Assembly (NCBI RefSeq): GCF_900444945.1
Contig: NZ_UFRM01000001.1
Location: 1,889,501 to 1,953,500 of the forward strand
Reading direction: 5' to 3'
DNA length: 64,000 nt
Source: Actinobacillus lignieresii
GTDB lineage: Bacteria; Pseudomonadota; Gammaproteobacteria; Enterobacterales; Pasteurellaceae
The notes under the pieces are model-generated. The model was not told the DNA's origin, did not search any database, and saw only the letters and a program-made list of their open reading frames with translations. Both the position numbers and the translations under genes were made by a program. Below, in pieces: positions 18,704-30,935 of the stretch; within the stretch, counting starts at the first letter, position 1, and each line of letters begins with the position of its first letter.

Positions 18704-18967
18704 CTTTATGATGATGTAGATACGCAAAAGTTACTTGCGGAACATCTTAAAAAGAAACGTAAGCAAGCAAAATTATCTCGTAAAAAACTCGCAGAGAGAT
18801 CAGCTGTACCGGAAGCAACTATTCGCCATTTTGAAACAACTTACCAAATCTCGTTACGCCAATTTTTAGCATTATGGTTAGTATTAGATAAAATGGATCG
18901 GTTGGTCGAATTAACTAAAGAGTATCCTCAGTTACCCAGAACAATAGCGGAGGTATTGCGTGGTTAA
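18695..18967 (+). CDS. HipB-like helix-turn-helix antitoxin
   Basis: 90 residues. A Cro/CI-type helix-turn-helix occupies about residues 15-62 (KKRKQAKLSRKKLAERSAV). It lies directly upstream of, and overlaps by 8 bp, a HipA-family kinase gene, the standard order for type II hipBA systems. It would neutralise the kinase and repress the operon. The ribosome binding site is weak, and the ATG is inside a palindrome, which fits tight autoregulation. Confidence 0.8.
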   Translation: MLSLYDDVDTQKLLAEHLKKKRKQAKLSRKKLAERSAVPEATIRHFETTYQISLRQFLALWLVLDKMDRLVELTKEYPQLPRTIAEVLRG

Positions 18968-20228
18968 AATTATGCCAACGAAACAACTTACCGTTTATCG
19001 AACATTAATGGATGGTAGGAAAATCCGAGTAGGAGAACTCGCGGAAAATAAACAAGGTATATTTTTTGCTTACGATGAGAATTATTTACCCAACTATCCA
19101 AATCTTTCTCCTTTTAAATTAGAAAAAACTACAGCGTTGCAACTTGCCCCCGTTTCACCTCACGATGGTTTGCACGGTGTATTTGCAGATAGTTTACCTG
19201 ACGGTTGGGGATTACTATTACAAGATCGTTTTTTCGAAGCAAATCAGTTAAATTTGTATCAAATATCACCGCTTGATCGCCTTGCTTTCGTTGGTGACAC
19301 AGGTATTGGTGCTTTATCCTTTGAGCCGGTCAATCATCAATCTCAATACGAAGAAGAAACAAATTTGTTTGAGCTAGGTAGAAATGCACAGCAAATTTTT
19401 GAAGGTCAAACAGATGAGGTATTACAAACACTTTTACAAGCGGGAAGTTCCGGAGGAGCAAGACCAAAGGCACAGATTTTTATATCAGAGGCTAACCCTC
19501 AAATTTGTAGAACTCAAGCCTTGCCCGAAGATGATGCTTGGATTGTGAAATTTACAACGAAATCTTTACCTCTCAAACATGAAGAAGGATTACTGGAGGC
19601 GGTATACCTTTCAATGGCACAAAAGGCTGGGTTAAAACCGGTTAAATGGCAATTATTGGAACAAGGGCAATTTTATTGGCTTGCGGTAAAACGTTTTGAT
19701 TACGTTTCCGGATCTTTTGGGAGAGTTCATACGCATACATTATGCGGTTTACTTGATGCGAGTTATCGAATGCCCTCGATTGATTATTTCGGACTGATCA
19801 AAGCAACGAAAGTATTATGTCAGTCTCGAGTGGCAAGCCAATTACAATTTTGTCGCGCAATGTTTAATTTATTTAGTTTGAACCAAGATGATCACTCAAA
19901 AAACTGGTCATTCGTACAAGATGAAAAGGGAGAATGGCAACCGTCTTTAGCCTATGACATTACCTATAGTCCACTTAGACACGGTCAACATTCAATGGGA
20001 TTTAGGCAATATGGTAAAGCTCCGCCACTCAAGATTATTCAAGAGCTAGCAGAAGTGGCAGGTTTTAATTATTGGCATGAGGCGAAAAGAGCCATTCAAG
20101 AAGTGGTGGAGAATATCGCCGATTTTTCAGAAATCGCTAAAACATTTCCGATCACAAAACAGGCGATAACGAAAATTCAACGACATTTAGATTTAGCTTG
20201 GCAAGAAAATAAGCTGCTTTGTAGTTAA
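18960..20228 (+). CDS. HipA-family serine/threonine kinase toxin
   Basis: 422 residues from a GTG start with an ideal GGAGG six bases upstream. The N-terminal HipA_N-like domain has HGVFADSLPDGWG (72-84). The Gly-rich ATP loop GSSGGARPK is at 162-170, a catalytic loop NQDDHSKN at 308-315 and the metal motif AYD at 331-333. E. coli HipA phosphorylates glutamyl-tRNA synthetase and causes persistence; the target of this one is unknown. All key kinase motifs look intact. The location between rplL and rpoB is unusual. Confidence 0.85.
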   Translation: MVKIMPTKQLTVYRTLMDGRKIRVGELAENKQGIFFAYDENYLPNYPNLSPFKLEKTTALQLAPVSPHDGLHGVFADSLPDGWGLLLQDRFFEANQLNLYQISPLDRLAFVGDTGIGALSFEPVNHQSQYEEETNLFELGRNAQQIFEGQTDEVLQTLLQAGSSGGARPKAQIFISEANPQICRTQALPEDDAWIVKFTTKSLPLKHEEGLLEAVYLSMAQKAGLKPVKWQLLEQGQFYWLAVKRFDYVSGSFGRVHTHTLCGLLDASYRMPSIDYFGLIKATKVLCQSRVASQLQFCRAMFNLFSLNQDDHSKNWSFVQDEKGEWQPSLAYDITYSPLRHGQHSMGFRQYGKAPPLKIIQELAEVAGFNYWHEAKRAIQEVVENIADFSEIAKTFPITKQAITKIQRHLDLAWQENKLLCS

Positions 20229-20233
20229 GTAAG

Positions 20234-20249
20234 CCCCGATGGAAACATC
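20234..20249 (+). repeat. Right copy of 16-bp direct repeat flanking hipBA
   Basis: Exact copy of 18572-18587. The remainder of the terminator stem is not preserved here (CATCAGTTTT in place of CATCGGGGTTTT), so this copy no longer forms a hairpin. Confidence 0.85.
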
Positions 20250-20377
20250 AGTTTTAAGATAAGTGAGTAAGATTTAACTACCAATATATTTATAGCCGAG
20301 AACGGCAAATAATTTATTATGTTTAGTTGAATGACTGATTAAAAATTGCTAAAATAACTAACCATTTTTGCATTTGC

Positions 20378-20406
20378 GGCTGACGATGAAAATTCGTCAG
20401 CCTTTT
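20378..20406 (+). terminator. Attenuator-like hairpin before rpoB
   Basis: GGCTGACGA (20378-20386) and TCGTCAGCC (20394-20402) enclose a 7-base loop and are followed by TTTT. It probably is the ancestral rplL-rpoB attenuator, now separated from rplL by hipBA. The rest of 20229-20619 contains only a USS near 20476 and the rpoB leader. Confidence 0.7.
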
Positions 20407-20619
20407 CTGCTTGGAAGCGTTAGCTTATTTTGTCATTTTAATAAGCTAAATTTGTAAAAATCCCACCCAATTTGACCGCTTGCAGTAGTGATTTTTGACT
20501 CAAGTAAGGCGATTGGAAAATGACACCTCGTACAAATTTAATGCCACTTCCAGCCCGTTCAAATGACGGTCGGATTGTGTAACCTCAACCAAATAAGAAA
20601 ATCAGAAGGCTATCTAGCA

Positions 20620-23600
20620 ATGGCATATTCATATTCCGAGAAAAAGCGTATTCGTAAGAGCTTTGGTAAACGTCCGCAAGTTCTTAACGTACCTTATCTA
20701 TTAACAATTCAGCTTGATTCTTACGAAAAATTCATTCAAAGAGATTCAGATGGACAACAAGGTTTAGAAGCGGCATTCCGTTCTGTGTTCCCGATTGTAA
20801 GCAATAACGGAAGCACTGAATTACAATACGTTTCTTACGAATTAGGCGAGCCGGTATTTGATGTTCGTGAATGTCAAATTCGCGGTACAACCTATGCAGC
20901 ACCATTACGTGTAAAATTACGTTTAGTGACTTTTGACCGTGAAGCAGCAGCCGGTACGGTAAAAGATATTAAAGAACAAAACGTGTATATGGGCGAAATC
21001 CCATTAATGACCGACAACGGTACTTTCGTGATCAACGGTACTGAGCGTGTAATCGTTTCTCAGTTACACCGTAGTCCGGGCGTATTCTTCGATTCTGACA
21101 AAGGTAAAACCCATTCTTCAGGTAAAGTGCTTTATAACGCACGTATTATTCCTTACCGTGGTTCTTGGTTAGATTTCGAGTTTGACCCGAAAGACAATCT
21201 TTATGCACGTATCGACCGCCGCCGTAAATTACCGGCAACTATTATTTTACGTGCTTTAGGTTATACGACCGAAGAAATCTTATCGATGTTCTTCGATAAA
21301 GTGAACTTTGAAATCCAAGATAATAAATTATTGATGACATTGGTGCCGGAACGCTTACGTGGTGAAACCGCTGCGTTCGATATTGAAGCGAACGGCAAAG
21401 TTTACGTTGAGCGTGGTCGTCGTATTACTGCACGTCATATTCGCACATTAGAAAAAGACGGCATTACTCAAATTGAAGTACCGGTAGAGTACATCGTCGG
21501 TAAAGTAGCGGCGAAAGATTACGTTGATCTTTCAACCGGCGAATTAGTTTGTCCGGCGAATATGGAAATCTCAATGGAGATGTTGGCGAAATTATCGCAA
21601 GCAGGCTACAAAGAGATCGAAGTATTATTTACTAACGATTTAGATCACGGTCCGTATATTTCTGAAACTTTACGTGTTGATCCGACTTACGACCGTTTAT
21701 CCGCGTTAGTGGAAATCTATCGTATGATGCGTCCGGGCGAGCCACCGACAAAAGAAGCGGCGGAAGCGTTATTCGATAATATGTTCTTCTCGGCAGATCG
21801 TTACGATTTATCTGCTGTGGGTCGTATGAAATTTAATCGCTCACTTGATATTCTAGAGGGCGTAGGTTCCGGTATTTTAAGCAATGACGATATTACCGGC
21901 GTGATGAAGAAACTAATCGAAATCCGTAACGGTCGTGGCGAAGTGGACGATATCGACCACTTAGGTAACCGTCGTATTCGTTCGGTAGGCGAAATGGCTG
22001 AAAACCAATTCCGTATCGGTTTAGTACGTGTAGAGCGTGCTGTGCGTGAGCGTTTATCATTAGGTGATTTAGACGGTATTACTCCGCAAGATTTAATCAA
22101 TGCGAAACCAATTTCTGCGGCAGTGAAAGAGTTCTTCGGTTCTTCACAACTTTCGCAATTTATGGACCAAAATAACCCGCTTTCAGAGGTTACCCATAAA
22201 CGTCGTATTTCGGCATTAGGTCCGGGCGGTTTAACCCGCGAACGTGCAGGCTTTGAGGTTCGAGACGTACATACTACTCACTATGGTCGTTTATGTCCGA
22301 TCGAAACCCCTGAAGGTCCGAACATCGGTTTGATTAACTCACTTTCAGTATATGCACGTACTAATAACTACGGTTTCTTAGAAACGCCGTTCCGTAAAGT
22401 GGTAAACGGTCAAGTGACCGAAGATATCGAATATTTATCAGCAATCGAAGAAGGTAACTACGTTATCGCTCAGGCTAACTCAAACTTAGATGAGAATTTC
22501 CGTTTTACCGATACTTACGTAACTTGTCGTGGCGAACACGGTGAGTCAGGTTTATACAAACCGGAAGAAATCCACTATATGGATATCTCAACACAACAAG
22601 TGGTTTCTGTTGCGGCGGCGTTAATTCCGTTCCTTGAGCACGACGATGCGAACCGTGCGTTAATGGGTGCGAACATGCAACGTCAGGCTGTTCCGACATT
22701 ACGTGCGGATAAACCGTTAGTCGGTACCGGTATGGAAAAACCAATTGCACTTGACTCGGGTGTAGCGATTGTGGCGAAACGTGGTGGTATCGTTCAACGT
22801 GTTGATGCCTCTCGTATCGTAGTGAAAGTAAACGAAGATGAAACGATTCCGGGCGAAGCGGGTATCGACATCTATAACTTAATTAAATATACCCGTTCAA
22901 ACCAAAATACCTGTATCAACCAAATTCCTTGTGTGAATTTAGGAGAGCCGGTAGCACGTGGCGAGATCTTAGCGGACGGTCCTTCAACAGATTTAGGTGA
23001 ATTAGCATTAGGTCAAAACATTCGTGTGGCGTTCATGCCATGGAACGGTTATAACTTCGAAGACTCAATGTTAGTCTCTGAGCGTGTGGTACAAGAAGAC
23101 CGCTTCACGACAATTCACATTCAAGAGTTATCTTGTGTGGCACGTGATACTAAATTAGGTGCGGAAGAAATTACGGCGGATATTCCGAACGTAGGCGAAT
23201 CGGCATTAAGTAAACTTGATGAATCAGGTATCGTTTACGTGGGTGCGGAAGTTAAAGGTGGTGACATCTTAGTTGGTAAAGTAACGCCTAAAGGTGAAAC
23301 CCAATTAACACCGGAAGAAAAACTTTTACGTGCGATCTTCGGTGAGAAAGCATCTGACGTTAAAGATTCTTCATTACGTGTACCAAACGGTACTTCAGGT
23401 ACGGTTATTGACGTTCAAGTATTTACTCGTGACGGCGTTGAAAAAGATAAACGTGCGTTAGAAATCGAGGAAATGCAGCTTAAAGAAGCGAAGAAAGATT
23501 TAACTGAAGAGTTAGAGATTTTAGAAGCCGGTTTATTTACCCGTGTACGTAACTTATTAATCGAAGGCGGCGTATCTGAAGCTGAATTGGATAAAGTTTC

Positions 23601-24648
23601 TCGTGAGAAATGGTTAGAACAAACCTTAGATGACGAAGCGAAACAAAATCAATTAGAACAGCTTGCGGAACAGCACGAAGAGTTACGTAAAGAGTTTGAA
23701 CGTAAACTTGAAATTAAACGCAACAAGATCATCCAAGGTGACGATTTAGCACCGGGTGTGTTAAAAGTGGTTAAAGTTTACTTAGCGGTTCGTCGCCAAA
23801 TCCAACCGGGTGATAAAATGGCGGGTCGTCACGGTAACAAAGGTGTTATCTCGAAAATCAACCCAGTTGAAGATATGCCGTACGATGAAAACGGTCAGCC
23901 GGTTGAGATCGTATTGAACCCGCTGGGCGTACCTTCACGTATGAACATCGGTCAGATCTTAGAAACGCACTTAGGTTTAGCGGCGAAAGGTATCGGCGAC
24001 CAAATTAACGCAATGATCAAACAACAACAATCTGTTGCGAAATTGCGTGAATATATCCAAAAAGCATACGATTTAGGTCACGGCTCACAATCAGTAGATT
24101 TAAGCACCTTTACCGATGAAGAAGTAATGCGTTTAGCAGAAAACTTACGTAAAGGTTTACCGCTTGCAACACCGGTATTCGACGGTGCACACGAAAGCGA
24201 AATCAAAGGCTTATTAGAATTAGGCGGCTTACCGACTTCAGGTCAAATTACCTTATTTGACGGTCGTACCGGTGAGAAATTCGAGCGTCCTGTAACCGTA
24301 GGTTATATGTATATGCTCAAATTGAACCACTTGGTTGACGACAAAATGCACGCGCGTTCAACCGGTTCTTATAGTCTTGTTACTCAACAACCGCTTGGTG
24401 GTAAAGCACAGTTCGGTGGTCAGCGTTTCGGTGAGATGGAGGTTTGGGCATTAGAAGCATACGGTGCCGCTTATACCTTACAAGAAATGCTAACGGTTAA
24501 ATCGGATGACGTGAACGGTCGTACGAAGATGTATAAAAACATCGTGGACGGCACACATCAAATGGAACCGGGTATGCCGGAATCATTCAACGTATTGTTG
24601 AAAGAGATTCGTGCCTTAGGTATTGATATGGAGCTTGACGAAGAATAA
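20620..24648 (+). CDS. rpoB: DNA-directed RNA polymerase subunit beta
   Basis: 1342 residues from the ATG at 20620 ([13 protein letters not shown]), preceded by AGAAGG; the in-frame extension further upstream is not conserved sequence. The rifampicin-binding region is intact and looks wild type around [16 protein letters not shown] and [12 protein letters not shown]. The C-terminal part has [12 protein letters not shown] and [20 protein letters not shown], as expected for the active-centre and clamp contacts with beta'. Confidence 0.99.
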   Translation: MAYSYSEKKRIRKSFGKRPQVLNVPYLLTIQLDSYEKFIQRDSDGQQGLEAAFRSVFPIVSNNGSTELQYVSYELGEPVFDVRECQIRGTTYAAPLRVKLRLVTFDREAAAGTVKDIKEQNVYMGEIPLMTDNGTFVINGTERVIVSQLHRSPGVFFDSDKGKTHSSGKVLYNARIIPYRGSWLDFEFDPKDNLYARIDRRRKLPATIILRALGYTTEEILSMFFDKVNFEIQDNKLLMTLVPERLRGETAAFDIEANGKVYVERGRRITARHIRTLEKDGITQIEVPVEYIVGKVAAKDYVDLSTGELVCPANMEISMEMLAKLSQAGYKEIEVLFTNDLDHGPYISETLRVDPTYDRLSALVEIYRMMRPGEPPTKEAAEALFDNMFFSADRYDLSAVGRMKFNRSLDILEGVGSGILSNDDITGVMKKLIEIRNGRGEVDDIDHLGNRRIRSVGEMAENQFRIGLVRVERAVRERLSLGDLDGITPQDLINAKPISAAVKEFFGSSQLSQFMDQNNPLSEVTHKRRISALGPGGLTRERAGFEVRDVHTTHYGRLCPIETPEGPNIGLINSLSVYARTNNYGFLETPFRKVVNGQVTEDIEYLSAIEEGNYVIAQANSNLDENFRFTDTYVTCRGEHGESGLYKPEEIHYMDISTQQVVSVAAALIPFLEHDDANRALMGANMQRQAVPTLRADKPLVGTGMEKPIALDSGVAIVAKRGGIVQRVDASRIVVKVNEDETIPGEAGIDIYNLIKYTRSNQNTCINQIPCVNLGEPVARGEILADGPSTDLGELALGQNIRVAFMPWNGYNFEDSMLVSERVVQEDRFTTIHIQELSCVARDTKLGAEEITADIPNVGESALSKLDESGIVYVGAEVKGGDILVGKVTPKGETQLTPEEKLLRAIFGEKASDVKDSSLRVPNGTSGTVIDVQVFTRDGVEKDKRALEIEEMQLKEAKKDLTEELEILEAGLFTRVRNLLIEGGVSEAELDKVSREKWLEQTLDDEAKQNQLEQLAEQHEELRKEFERKLEIKRNKIIQGDDLAPGVLKVVKVYLAVRRQIQPGDKMAGRHGNKGVISKINPVEDMPYDENGQPVEIVLNPLGVPSRMNIGQILETHLGLAAKGIGDQINAMIKQQQSVAKLREYIQKAYDLGHGSQSVDLSTFTDEEVMRLAENLRKGLPLATPVFDGAHESEIKGLLELGGLPTSGQITLFDGRTGEKFERPVTVGYMYMLKLNHLVDDKMHARSTGSYSLVTQQPLGGKAQFGGQRFGEMEVWALEAYGAAYTLQEMLTVKSDDVNGRTKMYKNIVDGTHQMEPGMPESFNVLLKEIRALGIDMELDEE

Positions 24649-24659
24649 TCGTCAGCCCT

Positions 24660-24704
24660 CAAGCGGTCGAATTTGGTAAAAATTTTGCAAAATTCGACTG
24701 CTTG
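24660..24704. repeat. Inverted USS pair between rpoB and rpoC
   Basis: CAAGCGGTCGAATTT (24660-24674) and AAATTCGACTGCTTG (24690-24704) form a long stem with one mismatch. No T run follows, so it is more likely an mRNA processing or stability element than a terminator. Confidence 0.6.
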
Positions 24705-24775
24705 TAAAACTCAGATTTCATCGTTTAGAGCCCTGCGTTCTAAGCAAAACTTTAATTCCTCACTAGGGGCAAAAA

Positions 24776-27700
24776 GTGAAAGACTTAGTAAAGTTTTTAA
24801 AAGCACAATCGAAATCGAATGATGATTTTGATGTAATTAAAATTGGTTTAGCATCACCGGATAAAATCCGTTCTTGGTCTTTCGGTGAAGTAAAAAAACC
24901 GGAAACAATTAACTATCGTACCTTTAAACCTGAGCGTGATGGTCTTTTCTGTGCACGTATCTTCGGACCGGTAAAAGATTACGAATGTCTTTGTGGTAAA
25001 TATAAACGCTTAAAACACCGTGGTGTAATTTGTGAAAAATGTGGCGTTGAAGTAACCCAAACTAAAGTACGTCGTGACCGTATGGGTCATATCGAACTTG
25101 CGTGTCCGGTTGCGCACATTTGGTTCTTAAAATCACTTCCGTCCCGTATCGGTTTAATCTTAGATATGCCGTTACGCGATATCGAACGTGTACTTTACTT
25201 CGAATCTTATGTAGTTACCGAACCGGGAATGACCGATTTAGAAAAAAATCAGTTATTAACCGAAGAACAGTTCTTAGATGCGGAAGAGCGTTGGGGCGAT
25301 GAGTTTGAAGCGAAAATGGGTGCGGAAGGTATTCAAGCACTTCTACGCGATATGGACTTAGAGCACCAATGTGAAATGATGCGTGAAGAGTTACAAGAAA
25401 CGAACTCTGAAACAAAACGTAAGAAAATCACAAAACGCTTAAAATTATTAGAAGCATTCCAACAATCCGGCAACAAACCGGAGTGGATGGTAATGACCGT
25501 ATTACCGGTACTTCCGCCGGATCTTCGTCCGTTAGTACCACTTGACGGAGGTCGTTTTGCGACTTCGGATCTGAACGATTTATATCGTCGCGTGATCAAC
25601 CGTAACAACCGTTTAAAACGCTTATTAGATTTAGTAGCGCCGGATATCATCGTACGTAATGAAAAACGTATGTTACAAGAGTCTGTCGATGCGTTATTAG
25701 ATAACGGTCGTCGTGGTCGTGCAATTACAGGTTCTAACAAACGTCCATTAAAATCTCTTGCAGATATGATCAAGGGTAAACAAGGTCGTTTCCGTCAGAA
25801 CTTATTAGGTAAACGTGTGGACTATTCAGGCCGTTCGGTAATCACCGTAGGTCCTTACTTACACCTACACCAATGCGGTTTACCGAAAAAAATGGCATTG
25901 GAATTATTCCGTCCGTTTATTTATTCTAAATTAGAATCTCGCGGCATTGCTTCAACAATCAAAGCTGCGAAGAAAATGGTTGAACGTGAAGAACCGATCG
26001 TATGGGATATCCTTGCAGAAGTTATTCGTGAACACCCAATTTTATTAAACCGTGCACCTACACTTCACCGTTTAGGTATTCAGGCATTTGAACCTATCTT
26101 AATCGAAGGTAAAGCAATCCAGTTACACCCGCTTGTTTGTGCGGCGTTCAATGCGGACTTCGATGGTGACCAAATGGCGGTACACGTACCATTAACACTT
26201 GAAGCTCAGTTAGAAGCTCGTGCGTTAATGATGTCAACTAACAATGTACTTTCACCGGCAAGTGGTGACCCGATTATCGTACCTTCTCAGGACGTTGTAT
26301 TAGGTCTTTACTATATGACGCGTGAGAAAGTGAATGCGAAAGGTGAAGGAATGTATTTCCTTGACCCACGTGAAGCGGAAAAAGCATACCGTACCGGTCA
26401 AGCTGAATTACACGCTCGCGTAAAAGTTCGTATTACCGAACACGTAAAAAACGAAGCGGGCGAATTAGTTGCGGAAACTAAGTTGTTAGATACTACTATC
26501 GGTCGTGCAATCTTATGGATGATCGCACCGAAAGGTATGCCGTTTAAAGTATTCAACCAAACGTTAGGTAAAAAAGCGATTTCAAAATTAATCAACGAAT
26601 CGTACCGTCGTTTAGGTTTAAAAGAATCGGTAATCCTTGCCGACCAAATTATGTACACTGGTTTCGCGTACGCTGCTCGTTCAGGTGCGTCAGTCGGTAT
26701 CGATGATATGGTGATTCCGGCGCAAAAACACGAAATTATTCGTGCGGCGGAAGCAGAAGTGGCAGAGATTCAAGAACAATTTAACTCAGGTCTTGTAACT
26801 GCGGGCGAACGTTATAACAAAGTAATCGATATTTGGGCGGCTGCAAACGAACGTGTTGCAAAAGCAATGATGGAAAACCTTTCAACGGAAGAAGTCATCA
26901 ACCGTGAAGGTAACCCGGAAAAACAAGCGTCATTCAACAGTATCTTTATGATGGCTGACTCGGGTGCGCGTGGTTCTGCAGCTCAGATTCGTCAGTTAGC
27001 GGGTATGCGTGGTCTTATGGCTCGTCCGGACGGCTCGATCATCGAAACGCCGATTACCGCAAACTTCCGTGAAGGTCTGAACGTTCTTCAGTACTTTATT
27101 TCAACCCACGGTGCGCGTAAAGGTCTTGCGGATACCGCATTAAAAACAGCGAACTCAGGTTACTTAACACGTCGTTTAGTAGATGTAGCACAAGACTTAG
27201 TAATCACTGAAGATGACTGTGGTACACACGAAGGTATCGTGATGACTCCGTTAATCGAAGGTGGTGACGTTAAAGAAGCATTACGTGATCGTGTATTAGG
27301 CCGTGTGGTTGCAGAAGACGTATTAAAACCGGGTACGGAAGAAGTATTAATTCCACGTAACACCTTAATCGATGAGAAATGGTGTGATGTGATTGATGCG
27401 GAATCTGTGGACGTAATCAAAGTACGTTCTGTGGTAACTTGTAACACAGACTTCGGTGTGTGTGCGAAATGTTACGGTCGTGACCTTGCTCGTGGTCACC
27501 TTATCAACCAAGGTGAAGCAGTGGGTGTTATTGCGGCGCAATCAATCGGTGAACCGGGTACACAGTTAACCATGCGTACGTTCCACATCGGTGGTGCGGC
27601 TTCTGCGGCAGCAAAAGAATCTAGCATCCAAGTGAAAAACGCAGGTACGATTAAGTTAACTAACGCTAAATTTGTAACCAACAAAGAAGGCAAAATCGTA

Positions 27701-29047
27701 TTAACTTCACGTAACACAGAATTAACCGTAATCGACACATTCGGTCGTACCAAAGAAAACTATAAAGTACCTTACGGTGCAGTGCTTTCTAAAAACGACG
27801 GTGCAGAAGTTGCAGTAGGTGAAGTCGTTGCGAACTGGGATCCGCATACAATGCCGGTCATCTCAGAGGTAAGCGGTCGCATCCAATTCAGCGACATCGT
27901 AGATGGCTTAACCGTTACTCGTCAAACTGATGAATTAACCGGTTTATCATCTATCGTGGTGCAAGATGTGGGTGAACGTGCAACAGCAGGTAAAGATTTA
28001 CGTCCAGCATTACGTTTAGTAGATGCGCAAGGTAACGACATCTTAATCCCTGGCACAGACGTTGCAGCACAATACTTCTTACCAGGTAAAGCAATCGTAA
28101 CTTTAGATGACGGTGCAGAAATCGAAGTCGGTGAAGCATTAGCACGTATTCCACAAGAATCTGTGGGTACGAAAGATATTACCGGTGGTCTTCCATGCGT
28201 AGCAGACTTATTCGAAGCACGTAAACCGAAAGAGCCGGCAATCCTTGCTGAAATTTCAGGTATCGTGTCATTCGGTAAAGAAACTAAAGGTAAACGTCGT
28301 TTAGTGATCACGCCGGCAGAAGGCGAAGCATTCGAAGAAATGATTCCGAAATGGCGTCAGCTCAACGTATTTGAAGGCGAGATGGTACAACGTGGTGACG
28401 TAATCTCTGATGGTGCGGAAACGCCGCACGATATCTTACGTTTACGTGGCGTTCACGCTGTAACGGATTACATCGTAAACGAAGTACAAGAAGTTTACCG
28501 CTTACAAGGGGTAAAAATTAACGATAAACACATCGAAGTTATCGTTCGCCAAATGTTACGTAAAGCGGTTATCACCAACGCATACGACAGCGAATTCCTC
28601 GAAGGGGAACAAGTTGAAGTTTCACGAGTGAAAATTGCTAACCGTAAACGTGCGGAAGAAGGTAAACCGCTTGTTGAGTTCGAACGTGAATTACTTGGTA
28701 TTACCAAAGCGTCGCTTGCAACCGAGTCATTTATCTCAGCGGCGTCGTTCCAAGAAACCACACGTGTGCTTACTGAAGCGGCTGTGGCAGGTAAACGTGA
28801 CGAATTACGCGGCTTGAAAGAGAACGTAATCGTAGGTCGTTTAATCCCAGCAGGTACAGGTTTCGCATATCATCAAAACCGTGCGAAAAAACGTAGCCAG
28901 CCAGAACAAGCGGTCGCTTTTGAAGCTCCGGTTGCAAAAGCTAACGGATTCGCAACCGATGCTGATATCGAAGCGGAATTCGAATTCGTTGCAGACGATG
29001 CAACTCAAAGCCTAGCAGCGTTATTAAACGCAGGTGATGAAGAGTAA
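24776..29047 (+). CDS. rpoC: DNA-directed RNA polymerase subunit beta'
   Basis: 1423 residues from a GTG start ([11 protein letters not shown]) with AGGGG upstream; GTG is also used by E. coli rpoC. The N-terminal zinc site ([20 protein letters not shown], around 70-90), the absolutely conserved catalytic NADFDGDQ and the second zinc site ([11 protein letters not shown]) are present. A USS copy lies near the 3' end of the coding region (about 28910). Confidence 0.99.
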   Translation: MKDLVKFLKAQSKSNDDFDVIKIGLASPDKIRSWSFGEVKKPETINYRTFKPERDGLFCARIFGPVKDYECLCGKYKRLKHRGVICEKCGVEVTQTKVRRDRMGHIELACPVAHIWFLKSLPSRIGLILDMPLRDIERVLYFESYVVTEPGMTDLEKNQLLTEEQFLDAEERWGDEFEAKMGAEGIQALLRDMDLEHQCEMMREELQETNSETKRKKITKRLKLLEAFQQSGNKPEWMVMTVLPVLPPDLRPLVPLDGGRFATSDLNDLYRRVINRNNRLKRLLDLVAPDIIVRNEKRMLQESVDALLDNGRRGRAITGSNKRPLKSLADMIKGKQGRFRQNLLGKRVDYSGRSVITVGPYLHLHQCGLPKKMALELFRPFIYSKLESRGIASTIKAAKKMVEREEPIVWDILAEVIREHPILLNRAPTLHRLGIQAFEPILIEGKAIQLHPLVCAAFNADFDGDQMAVHVPLTLEAQLEARALMMSTNNVLSPASGDPIIVPSQDVVLGLYYMTREKVNAKGEGMYFLDPREAEKAYRTGQAELHARVKVRITEHVKNEAGELVAETKLLDTTIGRAILWMIAPKGMPFKVFNQTLGKKAISKLINESYRRLGLKESVILADQIMYTGFAYAARSGASVGIDDMVIPAQKHEIIRAAEAEVAEIQEQFNSGLVTAGERYNKVIDIWAAANERVAKAMMENLSTEEVINREGNPEKQASFNSIFMMADSGARGSAAQIRQLAGMRGLMARPDGSIIETPITANFREGLNVLQYFISTHGARKGLADTALKTANSGYLTRRLVDVAQDLVITEDDCGTHEGIVMTPLIEGGDVKEALRDRVLGRVVAEDVLKPGTEEVLIPRNTLIDEKWCDVIDAESVDVIKVRSVVTCNTDFGVCAKCYGRDLARGHLINQGEAVGVIAAQSIGEPGTQLTMRTFHIGGAASAAAKESSIQVKNAGTIKLTNAKFVTNKEGKIVLTSRNTELTVIDTFGRTKENYKVPYGAVLSKNDGAEVAVGEVVANWDPHTMPVISEVSGRIQFSDIVDGLTVTRQTDELTGLSSIVVQDVGERATAGKDLRPALRLVDAQGNDILIPGTDVAAQYFLPGKAIVTLDDGAEIEVGEALARIPQESVGTKDITGGLPCVADLFEARKPKEPAILAEISGIVSFGKETKGKRRLVITPAEGEAFEEMIPKWRQLNVFEGEMVQRGDVISDGAETPHDILRLRGVHAVTDYIVNEVQEVYRLQGVKINDKHIEVIVRQMLRKAVITNAYDSEFLEGEQVEVSRVKIANRKRAEEGKPLVEFERELLGITKASLATESFISAASFQETTRVLTEAAVAGKRDELRGLKENVIVGRLIPAGTGFAYHQNRAKKRSQPEQAVAFEAPVAKANGFATDADIEAEFEFVADDATQSLAALLNAGDEE

Positions 29048-29064
29048 TTCGTAGCGTATAGATA

Positions 29065-29104
29065 AAAAAGCCCCCAGAACGAAAGTTTTGGGGGCTTTTT
29101 ATGT
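29065..29104 (+). terminator. Rho-independent terminator after rpoC
   Basis: A 16-bp GC-rich stem (AAAAAGCCCCCAGAAC / GTTTTGGGGGCTTTTT) with a GAAA loop. A strong terminator for the rpoBC operon. From 29105 to 29285 I see no gene. Confidence 0.95.
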
Positions 29105-29285
29105 TTTTTTATCCATGTATGTTGAAACTTTATCAGTTTTATATAGAATGTAACATCAGTATAAGTGAATTTTTCAAAGCGTAACGGAAATCTACTATAT
29201 GCAACAATCCATTTCGAAGACTGGATTTTTTAAATATTTAATTACAAGTCAATTCTTGAATGCTTTTTCTACAGTATTATTATCT

Positions 29286-30375
29286 GGTGTAATGGACAAA
29301 ATGGTTGCTAAAAAGTGGCTTAAAGCTTTATAGTACAAGGCTTTAAGCCCTATTTTTGAAAATGAACCAAAAAACTGCCCTTTCTGCTTAAATCGGAATA
29401 TTAAGAAAAATGGCGTAAGAAATAAGATTCAACGTTATAAATGTAACGATTGTAATAAAACTTTACCCTCCAAATAAAATTAAATCCTGCTGATATTTGG
29501 TTTGATTATTCTCAAGGAAAACAAACCTATAAAGAACTCGCAATTAAATATCAATGTTCGGTTAAAACGATTCAAAGATACATTGATAAAGCCCCTAAAG
29601 CGATATTAAAAGCCCCTGTTTCAAACGTACTTAATATTCTGATGGACACAACTCTCTTCGGTCGTGAATTTGGCGTGCTGGTACTGATGGATAGCCTAAG
29701 TAAAAACGTGATTTATCATCAAATCGTGACGACGGAACGAGATGAATATTATCAAGTAGCATTAAACAGGCTAAGAGAAAAAGGCTATGTAATTCAATCA
29801 GTTACTTGTGATGGGCGTAAAGGATTACTGAAAGACCTCTTTAATACACCGACTCAAATGTGTCTGTTTCATATGGTGGCGATTGTGATGAGAAAGCTAA
29901 GGAAAAAGCATAAATCCGTTGCAGGAAAAGAGTTAAAAACTATCATAAAAACCTTAAAAGACAGCTCAAAGCATGAATTTTATCGTCGTTTACATAATTG
30001 GCATCTAAGACATCAAGATTTTTTAAATGAACATTCGGAGAAATGTAATGAGAAAGGCTATTTTCCTTATAAGCATAAGAATATTAGAGGGGCTTTTGCC
30101 AGTTTGAAATATTATGAGAAATATTTATTTACCTTTGAAAAATATGCGGACTTAAATATTGAAAGAACAACAAATCGATTAGAGGGTTTATTTAGTGAAT
30201 TAAAACGGAAATTAAATAATCACAACGGATTAAGTAAAACACGTAAGATTATGTTTATAAAGGATTTTTTAAATAAAAAGAGTTGCTAACAATTTTAAAA
30301 AAATAATTATTAGCAACCACTTTGTCCACTTGAGCTTACTTTGGACAAATTAGCAACCATTTTGTCCATTACACC
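29286..30375 (+). mobile_element. IS256-type element (Zn-binding transposase variant), decayed
   Basis: Perfect 26-bp inverted repeats (29286-29311 and 30350-30375) bound a 1090-bp unit carrying one transposase reading frame that is frameshifted. A partial second copy of the right end (30310-30328) lies just inside it. I could not find a target-site duplication. Confidence 0.85.
29301..30289 (+). pseudogene. IS256-family transposase, variant Zn-binding type, frameshifted
   Basis: The N-terminal part has a zinc ribbon (CPFCLNRN and CNDC) and ends at a TAA near 29477. The protein resumes in another frame with KLNPADIWFDYSQGKQ, a helix-turn-helix (YQCSVKTIQRYI), and the catalytic DDE-type core from 29642 to 30289 (MDTTLFGREFG; TNRLEGLFSELKRK). 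A single lost T near 29464-29466 explains the shift. If translation begins at the ATG inside the left repeat (29301), there is also a TAG at 29331-29333. The 215-residue distal ORF lacks the zinc ribbon and probably is not functional. Confidence 0.8.
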
Positions 30376-30424
30376 TTTTGCAAAAAATTCGGGAAATTTA
30401 ACCGCTTATCGTTTTATGGATATG

Positions 30425-30841
30425 TTACGGAAACGCTCTATTCAGATCATGTTTTAACAACACAATCGCTCCGCCGATAAGTAAGAAATCCTTAAAGATA
30501 AAGCTATTAAATCCGATTTGTGCCAGTAGACTAAGCGTGACTAAACCGGTACCGATTAATCCTAACGCGCCGATAATCCCTGCTTTCGGATAAAAAATAC
30601 CGGCAAATAAACCGATATAAGTAATGCCTTCGATTACCCCCAGTAAATAGCTTGTACCGTGAAAACCAAACCAATCGTAGAGAAAATTAAGCCAAGTAGT
30701 AGAAATTAACGGTTTAAGAGCCTCTACCTCGAAATCAAACCATTTAAAAATCCCGAATGTGGCAAAGACGATAAAAATTGATAAACGCAGGATCAGAATA
30801 TCTACTTCCGATGTTTTAAATTTATTTAGCAAGTTTTGCAT
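30425..30841 (-). CDS. DUF417 / YkgB (RclC)-like inner-membrane protein
   Basis: 138 residues with four hydrophobic segments (about 15-32, 60-80, 85-105, 110-128). It resembles the DUF417 family, which includes E. coli RclC (YkgB) of the reactive-chlorine regulon. The family resembles DoxX-like quinone-associated proteins; the biochemical role is not known. An AAGGAGAC ribosome binding site precedes the ATG. It is a single-gene unit here. Confidence 0.75.
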   Translation of the reverse strand: MQNLLNKFKTSEVDILILRLSIFIVFATFGIFKWFDFEVEALKPLISTTWLNFLYDWFGFHGTSYLLGVIEGITYIGLFAGIFYPKAGIIGALGLIGTGLVTLSLLAQIGFNSFIFKDFLLIGGAIVLLKHDLNRAFP

Positions 30842-30935
30842 AATGTCTCCTTATAAATAATTATGATACTTATAAGGGACGTAACAATAGGTAAGCTCTT
30901 ACAAGGAAATATGGAAAGGAGAGCTTAAGCGGTAA

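Noticed and set aside
29278..30384. Target-site duplication for the IS256-type element
   Set aside because: The 8-10 bp flanks outside the perfect inverted repeats do not match.
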